Of a stretch of 64,000 bases of DNA, positions 43,776 to 53,252 are shown one piece after another; position 1 is the stretch's first letter, and each line of letters starts with the position of its first letter. The DNA comes from Pseudomonas sp. FP1742 (GTDB lineage Bacteria > Pseudomonadota > Gammaproteobacteria > Pseudomonadales > Pseudomonadaceae). The position numbers and the translations under genes were made by a program. Below the pieces are notes generated by a model. It did not search any database. It was not told the origin of the DNA and worked only from the letters and a program-made list of their open reading frames with translations. The stretch covers positions 3,100,001-3,164,000 of the forward strand of contig NZ_CP117460.1 of NCBI RefSeq assembly GCF_030687145.1, written 5' to 3'.

Positions 43776-45076
43776 CTGGCCACCTCGCTGCCATCGGCCA
43801 AGGATGATGACGACAACGAAGTGACTTCTCCCCTATTCGCCTGTAGGGCTTCGTTATCCTTGGGGACGAGCAGCACAATTGCCCCCACGATCACTTCGAA
43901 AATCCCGGCAGCGACAATAATCAGGCCAGTTTCAAAGTGGGCATACAGCGCAGCGCCGCAGGCACCGGCTATCAGAATCGACGCCCCCAGCGCGGCAAAG
44001 CGCAGCCTTGCCAGCCCCGCGATCTCGCTTTGCTTGAACTTGGTTTGAATGAGCAAAATGAATGAGATGTCGATCAGTGGCCCACCGAGCGCCGCAATAC
44101 CTGCGCCGATCATCATCCCCGCCAGAACATGCTCCGGCGGCAGATACATCACGGCTGTACCGATGGTCGCGATGCCCAGGCCGTTGACCACGGAGCCGAA
44201 GGTAAACCCGTGATACAAACGGCGGATTTGCAGATTGCCCACGACAAAAATAGAGATCAGGTTCCCTGCCCCATAGGCGCCCATGATCAGGCCGTAGGCA
44301 GCAAAACCCTGTACGCCGAAACCCTGGATGTCGTACTTGACGACGGCCAGCGCCATACCGATCGAAATACCCACGCTCCAGGCAATATTGCCCAGTCCCG
44401 CACACACATACACCGCCTGCATTTGCCTGCGCCCCACAAGGCTTCGCCAGCCGGCAGTAAAACCGGCACGTCGACTGGTCGCCTTAAGAGGTTGACGCGG
44501 CAACGCTTTACCCAACTTCATGACCGCATACGCGGAGATCAGGAATGTGATGCTATTCAGGGTAAAAAGATGCTCGATCGGAATCAGCAACGTAATCGCC
44601 GCTGCCAGCATCGGCCCGATCACCCTGGCAACCCGGATGATGGCATCAAACAGCGCGTTGACCGATTGCAACTGGTCCGGCGCCGCGACAATGCGCGGCA
44701 GACTAGCGCGTAGCGCCGGCTCGAAGAGCGAGTTGACGATCATCATGAGCATGAGCGGCACCGCCAGCATCCAGAGATTCATGATGCCAAGCCCCCAGGC
44801 GATCACAGGAATCAAGGCAAGCCCGGCCCGCGTCAGATCGGCGCCGATCATCGTGCGACGGTGGTCCCAACGCTCCGCCCAAATTCCACCCAGTAATGCG
44901 CCTGCCAACGCAGCAGCACCGCGTAAAGCACTGAGCCAGCTCGCATCGGTACCGGCGATCTGCACTGCCATCCAGGCGATGGCAATCGCGAAGAGTTCGT
45001 CACCAATGGAAGATAGCGCCAACCCTCCCCACAGCAACGCAATGGGCCGCTGAAGTAACGGCCTGAACAATTTCAT
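43772..45076 (-). CDS. MFS transporter, EntS-like exporter
   Basis: The 434-residue protein has about twelve membrane spans and resembles the MFS_3 group that includes the enterobactin exporter EntS: SSIGDELFAIAIAWMAVQIAGT in TM1 and GGIWAERWDHRRTMIGADLTRAG between TM2 and TM3. It lies between the ectC-like and ligase genes and overlaps the latter, so export of the small molecule made by this cluster is the likely role. RBS GGAG lies before its ATG. Confidence 0.83.
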   Translation of the reverse strand: MKLFRPLLQRPIALLWGGLALSSIGDELFAIAIAWMAVQIAGTDASWLSALRGAAALAGALLGGIWAERWDHRRTMIGADLTRAGLALIPVIAWGLGIMNLWMLAVPLMLMMIVNSLFEPALRASLPRIVAAPDQLQSVNALFDAIIRVARVIGPMLAAAITLLIPIEHLFTLNSITFLISAYAVMKLGKALPRQPLKATSRRAGFTAGWRSLVGRRQMQAVYVCAGLGNIAWSVGISIGMALAVVKYDIQGFGVQGFAAYGLIMGAYGAGNLISIFVVGNLQIRRLYHGFTFGSVVNGLGIATIGTAVMYLPPEHVLAGMMIGAGIAALGGPLIDISFILLIQTKFKQSEIAGLARLRFAALGASILIAGACGAALYAHFETGLIIVAAGIFEVIVGAIVLLVPKDNEALQANRGEVTSLSSSSLADGSEVAR

Positions 45077-45186
45077 ATCATCAACTCCACACCATCACTC
45101 ACCGGGTTTGAAACAAACCCGTTTCGTCTTGTTACTCGTTGGTTCGGAACGACTGCCCCCGTCGAACAGGCAGTCCGGTGCGGAAC

Positions 45187-45573
45187 TCAATACGAAGAGG
45201 CACTCTGTTTGTTTATAGAGTGGCGCTCGGTGCCTACGAGGGGAGGATTGAAAACGCTGACCAGAATAAGGTCCGTGAACTTGCCGCCACGCAGGTAGTG
45301 ACGATCATGTTTGTCCAGTACGTACATATCTCCCGGACGGATTACATGGATGGTGCCCTCCATGTCTTCGATTTCACCCTCTCCGCCGATGCAATAGCAG
45401 GCCTCGAGATGATTGCGATAATGAAGTAGCGATTCCGTACCGGCTCGAACCACGGTGTGGCAGATAGTGAAACCAACTCCATCCTGCTCCGTCAGCAGAC
45501 GGTGACTGGTGCCTGAGCCCCACTCGACGAAAAAATCGGTTTTTTCAACATCGCGGATGCTACGAACAAACAT
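45187..45573 (-). CDS. Stand-alone ectoine-synthase-like cyclase
   Basis: The 128-residue protein matches EctC over its full length ([52 protein letters not shown]). The iron ligands known for EctC map to Glu57, Tyr84 and His92, all present. EctC closes N-gamma-acetyl-diaminobutyrate to ectoine; solo EctC proteins occur in some Pseudomonas. No ectA, ectB or ectD is in the window, so either an external substrate or a different cyclisation is likely. The ATG at 45573 has AAGGAA upstream; a longer frame to 45717 is rejected. It is the first gene of a five-gene operon. Confidence 0.88.
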   Translation of the reverse strand: MFVRSIRDVEKTDFFVEWGSGTSHRLLTEQDGVGFTICHTVVRAGTESLLHYRNHLEACYCIGGEGEIEDMEGTIHVIRPGDMYVLDKHDRHYLRGGKFTDLILVSVFNPPLVGTERHSINKQSASSY

Positions 45574-45722
45574 ATTCAGTTCCTTGTGAATATTTGGACT
45601 TGCCGCCTCAAAAGTGCGAGGCCAACAGAGCGTTGCGCCGGTAAACGTCAAACGGGTAATGCAGAGACAGACTTGCACACGACACACGTTCAGCAGATCG
45701 CCTGAGATGCATTCCATTTTCG

Positions 45723-45736
45723 AGATAGCGCTATCT
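45723..45736. promoter_or_regulatory. Perfect palindrome upstream of the ectC-like gene
   Basis: AGATAGCGCTATCT is a 14-bp perfect palindrome, 150 bases upstream of the ectC-like start. It is a plausible operator for the biosynthetic operon. No regulator gene is adjacent except a broken LysR. Confidence 0.4.
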
Positions 45737-46041
45737 TTCGCAAAGTCGAATGAAACCCGACACCTCAGCCAAGGTAAAACACAGTCAGATAACAGGGATG
45801 CGCTTCTACAAAGGATGTAGGAAGCTTTGTTGCAGGACGTGCATGTAGCACATATGCCATTACGGCAGACCCGTCATTCCCTGACCCGGTTGTTGCTCCT
45901 GAAGAAACTGGATCCTACGTGCGGTAATTTATGAGTGTCAACGCGTTTTTTCAGGCTCGGCTCAATGCAGACAATGGCAAATTCGGACCAATACCGAATT
46001 CGGACCGATCAATACCCAAGGAACAGGATGCTTGGCCTACG

Positions 46042-46240
46042 ATGCTTGATCTACGCAAGTTACGTTATTTTTTGACGGTCGCCGAAGAGCTGCACTTTGG
46101 TCGCGCGGCACTGCGTCTGCCGGCAAGCTGGCCGCTGGCTCGACCGGGCAACTCGTGTTGGGCTACGCCAGCTCGATTGCCCTGTCAGACCTGTTCAGCC
46201 AGGCGTTGCGCTGGTGCCCCAGTGCACCCAGACGTTGCTC
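46042..46240 (+). pseudogene. Broken LysR-family regulator
   Basis: MLDLRKLRYFLTVAEELHFGRAALRL is the start of a LysR helix-turn-helix. About 90 residues are then missing, and a shifted frame (46119 onward) continues GKLAAGSTGQLVLGYASSIA and LSDLFSQALRWCP, the beginning of a LysR effector domain. The gene therefore has an internal deletion, a frameshift and a lost 3' end. A partial REP element follows at 46289. It may once have controlled the ectC-like operon or a gene now lost. Confidence 0.78.
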
Positions 46241-46288
46241 GCGATGACGGCTTAACATTCAACGTTGCAGCTGACTGTCAGACCGCTA

Positions 46289-46311
46289 TCGCGAGCAGAC
46301 TCGCTCCCACA
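46289..46311 (-). repeat. Single REP element (half REPIN)
   Basis: A 23-base REP unit with the core CGCTCCCACA end, one variant base run (GCAGAC instead of GCAAGC), preceded by remnants of the same spacer seen in the two full REPINs at 48772 and 58308. It lies between the broken LysR gene and yjiX. Confidence 0.75.
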
Positions 46312-46339
46312 AAAACCACTTCCACATCACATCAGCGGG

Positions 46340-46537
46340 TCAACAGCACTTAGGCCCTGCCTTGCCGCCGTAACGAGCTTCCTGACGCTCCCGAAAGAAC
46401 ATCTCATAGCTCATCACCGGCTTGTCCGGGTGTTCGGTTTGCATATGCTCGACGTAGTTGTCGTAGTCGGGCATGCCGACCATCAGGCGCGCGGCCTGAC
46501 CGAGGTATTTACCGAGGCGACTCAGGTCATTGAACAT
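46340..46537 (-). CDS. yjiX: YbdD/YjiX family small protein
   Basis: The 65-residue protein matches the YbdD/YjiX (DUF466) family: [22 protein letters not shown] and the C-terminal [10 protein letters not shown]. It is almost always encoded just downstream of cstA/btsT, as here (14 bases). A strong GAGGAGG site precedes its ATG. Function is unknown, presumably an accessory of the CstA transporter. Confidence 0.92.
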   Translation of the reverse strand: MFNDLSRLGKYLGQAARLMVGMPDYDNYVEHMQTEHPDKPVMSYEMFFRERQEARYGGKAGPKCC

Positions 46538-46551
46538 ACCGCCCTCCTCAA

Positions 46552-48609
46552 TCAGGCATCCGGCAGCGCATGGAACGGCGCTTCTTTATCCGTGCGTTCT
46601 TTGGTGCCCCAGGCGGCGATACCGACCTTGAGCGCAAAGAACAGGATGCTGAACACCACGAGCAGGAACAACACCGTCAGCGTCGCGTTGGTGTAGGCGT
46701 TGTAGATCACGTGCTGCATCTGCTCGATGCTCTTGGCCGGAGCCAGCACCTGGCCGTTGGCCAAGGCATCGCTGTATTTCTTCGCCAGCGCGAGGAAACC
46801 GATCGCCGGGTTGGCGTCGAACAGCTTGATGAAGCCTGCGGTGGTGGTGCAGATCAGCAACCACACGGCGGGCAGCATGGTGACCCAGACGTAGCGCTGG
46901 CGTTTCATTTTGATCAGCACAACGGTCGCCAGCATCAGCGCGATACCGGCCAGCATCTGGTTGGAGATACCGAACAGCGGCCACAAGGTGTTGATCCCGC
47001 CCAACGGGTCGATCACGCCCTGGTACAGCAGGTAGCCCCACATCGCCACGCAACCGGCAGTCGCGATCAGGTTGGCGGTCCAGGACTCGGTGCGTTTCAG
47101 CGCCGGCACGAAGGAGCCGAGCAAATCCTGCAGCATGAAACGTCCGGCACGGGTGCCGGCGTCGACCGCGGTCAGGATGAACAGTGCTTCGAACAGGATC
47201 GCGAAGTGGTACCAGAACGCCATGGTGTTTTCACCCGGCAGCACGTGGTGCAGGATCTGCGCGATACCGACCGCCAGGGTCGGCGCACCACCGGCACGGG
47301 CCAGGATGGTGGTTTCACCGATGTCCTTGGCCACCGCTTGCAAGGCGTCCGGGGTAATCGCGAAGCCCCAACTGCTGACCGTCTGCGCAACCGAAACCGC
47401 ATCAGCGCCGACCAGAGCCGCCGGGCTGTTCATGGCGAAATAGACGCCCGGCTCGATTACCGAAGCGGCCACCATCGCCATGATCGCCACGAAGGATTCC
47501 ATCAGCATGCCCCCGTAACCGATATAACGGGCATGGCCTTCACTGGCAAGCAGCTTCGGCGTGGTGCCGGATGCAATCAGTGCGTGGAAACCCGAGACCG
47601 CGCCACAAGCGATGGTGATGAACAGGAACGGGAATAGCCCACCCTTCCACACCGGCCCGGTGCCGTCGATGAACTGGGTCAATGCCGGCATTTTCAGCTC
47701 GGGCATGGTGATCAGAATGCCGATCGCCAGGGCAACGATGGTGCCGATCTTCAGGAACGTGGACAGGTAATCACGCGGCGCCAGGATCAGCCATACCGGC
47801 AACACCGCCGCCACGAAACCGTAGCCAATCAGCATCCAGGTAATCTGCAGTCCGGTGAAGGTAAAGGCCTTGGCCCACACCGGGTCAGCGGCAATCTGCC
47901 CGCCCAGCCAGATCGAACCCAGCAGCAACGCCACGCCGATCACCGAGATTTCACCGATGCGGCCCGGGCGGATGTAGCGCATGTAGACGCCCATGAACAT
48001 CGCGATCGGGATGGTCGCCATCACGGTAAAGATGCCCCACGGGCTTTCGGCCAGGGCCTTGACCACGATCAGCGCCAGCACCGCGAGGATGATGATCATG
48101 ATCAGGAAGCAGCCGAACAGCGCGATGGTCCCGGGGATGCGGCCCATTTCTTCACGCACCATGTCGCCCAGGGAGCGACCGTTGCGGCGGGTGGACATGA
48201 ACAGGACCATGAAGTCCTGAACCGCACCGGCCAGCACCACGCCGGCAATCAGCCACAGCGTGCCGGGCAAGTAGCCCATCTGCGCCGCCAAGACCGGACC
48301 GACCAGCGGCCCCGCGCCGGCGATGGCCGCGAAGTGGTGACCGAAAAGTACGTGTTTGTTGGTCGGCACGTAGTCCAGACCATCATTATTGAGTACGGCG
48401 GGAGTGGCTCGATTGGGGTCGAGTTGCATCACCTTGGTGGCGATGAACAGGCTGTAATAGCGGTATGCGACGAGGTAGATAGCGACTGCTGCGACTACGA
48501 TCCAGAGGGCGTTGATGGCTTCGCCGCGGCGCAGGGCCACGACACTCAGCGCAAACGCTCCCAAGACAGCCACGGCAAACCAGGCGAGGTGTTTAGCCAG
48601 ACGGGGCAT
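46552..48609 (-). CDS. cstA: CstA-family carbon starvation transporter
   Basis: The 685-residue protein has about sixteen membrane spans and the CstA signature (PF02554) near the N-terminus: [33 protein letters not shown]. CstA and BtsT are pyruvate or peptide importers induced on carbon limitation. The ATG at 48609 is preceded by GGAG. A divergent histidine kinase and response regulator, and a cluster of CTACGTA motifs upstream, suggest control by that two-component system. Confidence 0.93.
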   Translation of the reverse strand: MPRLAKHLAWFAVAVLGAFALSVVALRRGEAINALWIVVAAVAIYLVAYRYYSLFIATKVMQLDPNRATPAVLNNDGLDYVPTNKHVLFGHHFAAIAGAGPLVGPVLAAQMGYLPGTLWLIAGVVLAGAVQDFMVLFMSTRRNGRSLGDMVREEMGRIPGTIALFGCFLIMIIILAVLALIVVKALAESPWGIFTVMATIPIAMFMGVYMRYIRPGRIGEISVIGVALLLGSIWLGGQIAADPVWAKAFTFTGLQITWMLIGYGFVAAVLPVWLILAPRDYLSTFLKIGTIVALAIGILITMPELKMPALTQFIDGTGPVWKGGLFPFLFITIACGAVSGFHALIASGTTPKLLASEGHARYIGYGGMLMESFVAIMAMVAASVIEPGVYFAMNSPAALVGADAVSVAQTVSSWGFAITPDALQAVAKDIGETTILARAGGAPTLAVGIAQILHHVLPGENTMAFWYHFAILFEALFILTAVDAGTRAGRFMLQDLLGSFVPALKRTESWTANLIATAGCVAMWGYLLYQGVIDPLGGINTLWPLFGISNQMLAGIALMLATVVLIKMKRQRYVWVTMLPAVWLLICTTTAGFIKLFDANPAIGFLALAKKYSDALANGQVLAPAKSIEQMQHVIYNAYTNATLTVLFLLVVFSILFFALKVGIAAWGTKERTDKEAPFHALPDA

Positions 48610-48721
48610 AGCGTGTCTCCTGCCGACAGCCAGTGGCCGCGGCGGTAATTATTATAATTGTGTCCGCTGTACGGAGCGGACCCAATATCCGCCCATGCTG
48701 TCGACAAATAAATCCGCGTTA

Positions 48722-48759
48722 CTACGTACACGGCGTCTACGTAGTTCTACGTAGGCGCC
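48722..48759. promoter_or_regulatory. Triple CTACGTA motif, candidate response-regulator site
   Basis: CTACGTAC (48722), CTACGTAG (48737) and CTACGTAG (48747) are packed within 33 bases. The last two are arms of a larger dyad, GGCG-N-CTACGTAG-TT-CTACGTAG-N-CGCC (48732-48759). The cluster lies 113-150 bases upstream of cstA in the gap to the divergent kinase gene. NarL/LuxR-type regulators bind such paired TAC/GTA half-sites, and one is encoded at 50338. Confidence 0.6.
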
Positions 48760-48771
48760 GCTGATGCAACA

Positions 48772-48865
48772 CCTGTGGGAGCGGGCTTGCCCGCGAAGAG
48801 GCCGGTACATTCAGCATCATCGTTGACTGACAAACCGCTATCGCGGGCAAGCCCGCTCCCACAGG
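48772..48865. repeat. REPIN (inverted REP pair)
   Basis: Two 25-base arms (48772-48796 and 48841-48865) are perfect inverted copies with the REP core GTGGGAGCGGGCTTGC. The 44-base spacer is nearly the same as in the copy at 58308. It sits between the cstA promoter and the kinase gene. Confidence 0.92.
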
Positions 48866-48951
48866 TTTTGCATTCCATCACAGCCGCAGGCGCGTATCTT
48901 TGGCATATGATGCCCGGCCTTCGCCTTCCCTCGGTCTGGCCAGGAGTAGAG

Positions 48952-50313
48952 ATGCAGCTCAAACACAAAATCGTCGCGCTCGGGATTCTGCCGCTGGTGT
49001 TGGCCATCGCGGTCATCTGCGCGCTGGTGATTTCCCTGAACCGCCAACTGGGTGATCAACAGGCGCAATTGATCGAAGACAGCATTCTGGCCAGCAAGCG
49101 CGCGGAGCTGAAAAACTACGTCGAAATGGCGCAAAGCCTGATCGCGCCGCTGTATGACGAGGGTCGAGGCGATGAGCACGCGCAGCAACAAGTACTGGAA
49201 GAACTGCGCAAACTCAGCTTTGGCATCAATGGCTACTTCTTCGTTTATGACCATGAGGGTCGCAGTCTGATGCATGCACGCCAGTCAGAGCTGGTGGGCA
49301 AATACCTGTGGGACATGACCGACCCTCACGGCCTGCCGGTGATCCAGGCGTTGCTCAAAAGTGCGCAATCAGGTGAAGGTTTCCAGCGTTACGCCTGGAA
49401 CAAGCCCTCCTCCGGCCAAGTGACCGACAAGCTCGCCTACGTGGTGATGCTCGATCGTTGGGGCTGGATGCTCGGCACCGGCATCTACCTTGAGGACGTT
49501 GAACGCGCCACCCAGCAAGCGCGTGCCGAAGTAGCTCAAGGCATTCGCAAAACCATGCTGGCGATTGCCGTGGTGGCCCTCGTGGCGGTGCTGTTTGTGT
49601 TCGCCAGCGGCATGACACTGAACGTCAGCGAACATCGTCTGGCCGACAAAAAACTGCAGCGTCTGACCCAACGCATCGTCAGCTTGCAGGAGGAAGAACG
49701 GTCACGGGTTTCCCGAGAGCTGCACGATGGCATCAGCCAGCTGCTGGTCTCTATCAAGTTTCAATTCGAACTGGCCAGCCATGTGCTGGAGAACGGCCAA
49801 GACAAGGGCTTGAGCATTTTAAGAGACGCCACCGAGCGCCTGGGGGAAGCGATCGGTGAGGTTCGCAGCCTCTCCCACGACCTGCGCTCGTCGCTGCTCG
49901 ACACCCTCGGCCTGCCGGCGGCAATCGGTCAACTCGCCGCCGAGTTCGAGCAACGCAGCGGTCTTGTTGTAACCTTCAACGATAACGAATTCGACTGTCA
50001 CCTGGCCGATGGCGCCGCTGCCTCGTTGTTTCGCATCGTGCAAGAGGGCTTGACCAACATCGAACGCCACGCCCAGGCAAAACACGTCATCATTACCCTG
50101 CACGGCTGCGAAAAGTCCGTACGGTTGACGGTGATCGACGATGGCATCGGTTTCAATGTCGCCCAGGTCGAGCGTCGCCAGGCCGGCATTGGCCTGCGCA
50201 ATATCCGTGAGCGAGTCGAGCATTTTGGCGGTCGATTCGACCTGACCTCGATGCCGGGAAAAAGTGAGCTGGACGTGCTGCTGCCGATGAAACCACCTGG
50301 TGCAGAACGCTGA
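48952..50313 (+). CDS. Cache-domain sensor histidine kinase, NarX/DegS type
   Basis: The 453-residue protein has two membrane segments (about 8-28 and 201-221) flanking a periplasmic single Cache domain (FGINGYFFVYDHEGRSLMH, about 90-108; GYFFVY and GTGIYLEDV are typical of sCache_2). The cytoplasmic part has a HisKA_3 domain with phosphorylatable His258 (SRELHDGISQLLVS) and a HATPase_c domain (DDGIGFN, GIGLRNIRERV). The Cache class often senses small organic acids such as pyruvate or acetate. It is encoded next to its response regulator and divergent from cstA. Start: ATG 48952 with AGGAG upstream. Confidence 0.88.
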   Translation: MQLKHKIVALGILPLVLAIAVICALVISLNRQLGDQQAQLIEDSILASKRAELKNYVEMAQSLIAPLYDEGRGDEHAQQQVLEELRKLSFGINGYFFVYDHEGRSLMHARQSELVGKYLWDMTDPHGLPVIQALLKSAQSGEGFQRYAWNKPSSGQVTDKLAYVVMLDRWGWMLGTGIYLEDVERATQQARAEVAQGIRKTMLAIAVVALVAVLFVFASGMTLNVSEHRLADKKLQRLTQRIVSLQEEERSRVSRELHDGISQLLVSIKFQFELASHVLENGQDKGLSILRDATERLGEAIGEVRSLSHDLRSSLLDTLGLPAAIGQLAAEFEQRSGLVVTFNDNEFDCHLADGAAASLFRIVQEGLTNIERHAQAKHVIITLHGCEKSVRLTVIDDGIGFNVAQVERRQAGIGLRNIRERVEHFGGRFDLTSMPGKSELDVLLPMKPPGAER

Positions 50314-50337
50314 CTCAACCCATAACAATTAGAGTGA

Positions 50338-50979
50338 ATGCCTGCAATGAACCTGCCCTACCCGATCCGCGTTGCCCTGGTCGACGATCACTCATTGGTC
50401 CGCGATGGAATCAAATCGCTGCTGGCGGTCATGGCGCCGCTTGAAGTGGTGGGCGAAGCCGAGAATGGCGCCGATGCCATTGAGATGGTCGGGCGCTGTC
50501 AGCCGGATCTGTTGCTGGTCGACATCAGCCTGAAGGATATCAACGGGCTCGAGCTGACCCGGCTGTTGCGCAGCCAGTACCCGTCGCTCAAGGTGCTGGT
50601 GCTGAGCATGTACGACAACTACGAATACGTCAGTGAATCCGTGCGCTCGGGGGCCAGCGGCTATGTGCTGAAGAACGCGCCTTCACGGGAAATCATTGCG
50701 GCCATCGAAGCCATTGTCAGTGGCGGGACGTTCTACAGTGCCGAAATCGCCCAACGGCTCATCGCCGATAAAAGTACCGACAACGAACTGACCCCGCGCG
50801 AGAGCCAGGTGCTGTACAAAATGGCTCAGGGGTTGAACAACAAGGAAATGGCTCGCGAGCTGGACATCAGCGTCCGCACGGTGGAAACCCATCGCCTGAG
50901 CATCCGCCGCAAACTCAACATCGACAAACCCGCCGCCCTCGTAAAATACGCGATCGATCACGGGATCATTTCCCGTTAG
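50338..50979 (+). CDS. NarL/LuxR-family response regulator
   Basis: The 213-residue protein has a receiver domain (acidic pair Asp16-Asp17, phospho-acceptor Asp62 in LLLVDIS, Lys in YVLKNAPS) and a C-terminal LuxR HTH (about 148-205: LTPRESQVLYKMAQGLNNKEMARELDISVRTVETH). It starts 24 bases after the kinase stop and is its evident partner. Likely targets are the CTACGTA sites upstream of cstA; this is inference. A second ATG at codon 4 is possible as the start. Confidence 0.9.
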   Translation: MPAMNLPYPIRVALVDDHSLVRDGIKSLLAVMAPLEVVGEAENGADAIEMVGRCQPDLLLVDISLKDINGLELTRLLRSQYPSLKVLVLSMYDNYEYVSESVRSGASGYVLKNAPSREIIAAIEAIVSGGTFYSAEIAQRLIADKSTDNELTPRESQVLYKMAQGLNNKEMARELDISVRTVETHRLSIRRKLNIDKPAALVKYAIDHGIISR

Positions 50980-50985
50980 AAACAA

Positions 50986-51507
50986 TCACATCGCACTGGT
51001 ATTCACCACCCGCGCGCGGCGGATAAACAACGCGCGCACCTTGTCCCAGAAATTCCCGCCCAGCACGAAAAAGCTGCCGACCAACATGGCATCGCCCAGC
51101 GCCTGGACCTGCCAGAGGTTCGGTCTCAGCCCCGGCCACAGCGTGTCCACGTAGGGTTCGAGAAATGATGAAATCAGCGGCAGGCAAAACATCACCAGGC
51201 CAATTCGATGGCGAGCCGGGCCTACTTCCAGTTCAGTCGGTGCGAGCGTGGAAACGTAGCCAAACACGTTGCGCTTGAGTTGCTGAAAACCAGACTTTCC
51301 CATGACGGCGATGGCAAGGATCAGCAGAATCTTGTTGCTGATAAACAAAATGCCTGTCAGTGCCGCGATCTTTGGGCCGGGCACATCCGCAGCGGCGGCG
51401 AGCGGCACCAACAGCCAGGCGAGCACTGTCAAACTGAGAATCCCGATGCCTGCTTTGAAACGCCAACCGGTGGAGCTGGGGGCAATCTCGTCCTGGGGAC
51501 TGGTCAT
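50986..51507 (-). CDS. Small membrane protein, 'transporter suffix' type
   Basis: The 173-residue protein has about four membrane spans (near residues 18-38, 46-68, 98-118 and 133-150) and resembles proteins annotated as transporter-suffix-domain proteins, after their similarity to the C-terminal end of some transporters. The ATG at 51507 is chosen over a GTG at 51531. It is convergent with the response-regulator gene. Its function is unknown. Confidence 0.72.
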   Translation of the reverse strand: MTSPQDEIAPSSTGWRFKAGIGILSLTVLAWLLVPLAAAADVPGPKIAALTGILFISNKILLILAIAVMGKSGFQQLKRNVFGYVSTLAPTELEVGPARHRIGLVMFCLPLISSFLEPYVDTLWPGLRPNLWQVQALGDAMLVGSFFVLGGNFWDKVRALFIRRARVVNTSAM

Positions 51508-51713
51508 GGTCTTCGTACCCTTCTTATTCACCCGAATGAATAACTTTCAAAAGCGTAGCAGTTGCTCAATGCCCTGTTTGTCAAACATGACTTTGTGTTT
51601 GTCTTGGCTGTACTAACCTAATCAAAACCGGTTCAAGCCCGCCCAACAGCCAGGGCATTCAACATTAGGGACGCTCGGATGAGGTTTTCCCGTGACCAAC
51701 TTACAGTGCTGCG

Positions 51714-53252
51714 ATGCTGACGCGCCCGGGTCCGCTGCTTCTACTGGTTGCCCTCGCTATTGGCGGCTGCGTGCGTCTGGGACCGGATTTCCAGGCCCCA
51801 GGCGAGGCCTGGACAAAACTCTGGAGCAGCCCTGCGCTTGAACAGGCCAGCCAAAGACGCGCCTATCCCGATGTGCGCCAGTGGTGGCAAGTGTTCGCCG
51901 ACCCGGTCCTCGACGGGCTGATCGCCGAAGCGGATGCGCACAATTCCAACCTGAAAGTTGCCGGCCTTCGCGTCATGGAAGCCCGTGCCCGGTTGGGGAT
52001 AGCCCAAAGCGGACGCTATCCGCAACTGCAACAGGCCAGTGCCGAGAGCCTGTACTTCAACCGCCGGCAATCCGGCGGCAGCAACCCGCAAGACAGCCAC
52101 TTCTGGCAACACAGCGTGGGCTTTGATGTCGGCTGGGAACTGGATTTCTGGGGGCGTTTCAGTCGCGCTATCGAGTCGTCCGATGCCAGTTACTTTGCGG
52201 CTCAAGCCAATTATGAAGACGTACTGGTACTGCTGCGTGCTCAAGTGGCCGACACTTACTTCTCATTGCGCACCACCGAAGCGCGATTACGTGTCGCCCG
52301 AGAAAACGCCGAACAGCAAAAGCGCAACTTCGAGATCACCGAGAAACTGTTCAACAGCGGCCAGAGCGCCGAGCTCGACTTGCAACAAGCCAAGACCCAG
52401 TACCTCGGCACCTTGAGCAGCATTCCCGAGCTTGAGGGGCAAGTACTGCGTACCCGCAACGCATTGGCCGTGCTGATCGGACAACCGCCCAACACCCTGC
52501 CCCAATTGCTCGAAAACCAGGGACTGATTCCGCTGGTCGACCGGGCCGTACTGCAAGACGTACCCGCCAGCCTGCTGTTGCGTCGACCCGACGTACGCGC
52601 CGCCGAACTCAACGTCGCTGCCCAGTCGGCACTGATCGGCGTGGCAGAAACCGACTTCTATCCATCGCTGACCTTGCTCGGCAGCATCGTCTGGTCGACC
52701 GACACGCTGAAGGGCACCTCCAACAGCCTGGACCTGATCGGTGGCCCCAGTTTGCGCTGGAACCTGTTTGATCACGGCCAGATCAGCAACAACGTGCGGG
52801 TACAGGATGCGCGGTTGCAGCAGCTGATCGAGGTTTATCGCGAAAAAGTCCGCCAGGCCGCGCGCGAGGCCGATGATGCCGCCAGCGGCCTGAGCAAATC
52901 ACTGGAGCGCGAGCGCATCCTGCGTGAAGCGCAGACCGCCGCCAAGCGTTCACTGAGCCTGGCCAACACCCAATACCGCGAAGGCTACTCGGACTTCCAG
53001 CGTGTGTTGGATGCCCAACGTGCATTGCTCGAACAACAGGACAATTACCTGATCAGTCGCAGCAATGCCGTCAGTAACCTGATCGCCCTGTACAAAGCCC
53101 TTGGTGGTGGCTGGTACAGCGCCCAGCCAACCGTCGACCCAGACACACGCCGACAAATGGAACACCGAACCGACTGGGACAACCTCCTGAAAGAACCGGC
53201 TCCTTCGCGAGCCCCCTCTTCCACGTCAGACAAGGTCAAAGCCGATGAGTGA
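51714..53252 (+). CDS. Outer-membrane efflux lipoprotein, NodT/OprM family
   Basis: The 512-residue protein begins with a lipoprotein signal (LLLLVALAIGGC, Cys19) and has two OEP repeats of long coiled-coil helices, as in OprM/TolC: WWQVFADPVLDGLIAEADAHNSNLKVA and RRPDVRAAELNVAAQSALIGVA. It forms the outer-membrane channel of a tripartite pump with the membrane-fusion and inner-membrane proteins encoded next, whose genes overlap by 8 and 11 bases. Confidence 0.9.
   Translation: MLTRPGPLLLLVALAIGGCVRLGPDFQAPGEAWTKLWSSPALEQASQRRAYPDVRQWWQVFADPVLDGLIAEADAHNSNLKVAGLRVMEARARLGIAQSGRYPQLQQASAESLYFNRRQSGGSNPQDSHFWQHSVGFDVGWELDFWGRFSRAIESSDASYFAAQANYEDVLVLLRAQVADTYFSLRTTEARLRVARENAEQQKRNFEITEKLFNSGQSAELDLQQAKTQYLGTLSSIPELEGQVLRTRNALAVLIGQPPNTLPQLLENQGLIPLVDRAVLQDVPASLLLRRPDVRAAELNVAAQSALIGVAETDFYPSLTLLGSIVWSTDTLKGTSNSLDLIGGPSLRWNLFDHGQISNNVRVQDARLQQLIEVYREKVRQAAREADDAASGLSKSLERERILREAQTAAKRSLSLANTQYREGYSDFQRVLDAQRALLEQQDNYLISRSNAVSNLIALYKALGGGWYSAQPTVDPDTRRQMEHRTDWDNLLKEPAPSRAPSSTSDKVKADE

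Noticed and set aside
46570..47637. Plus-strand 355-codon frame opposite cstA
   Set aside because: Antisense shadow rich in His, Arg and Gln; cstA is unambiguous.
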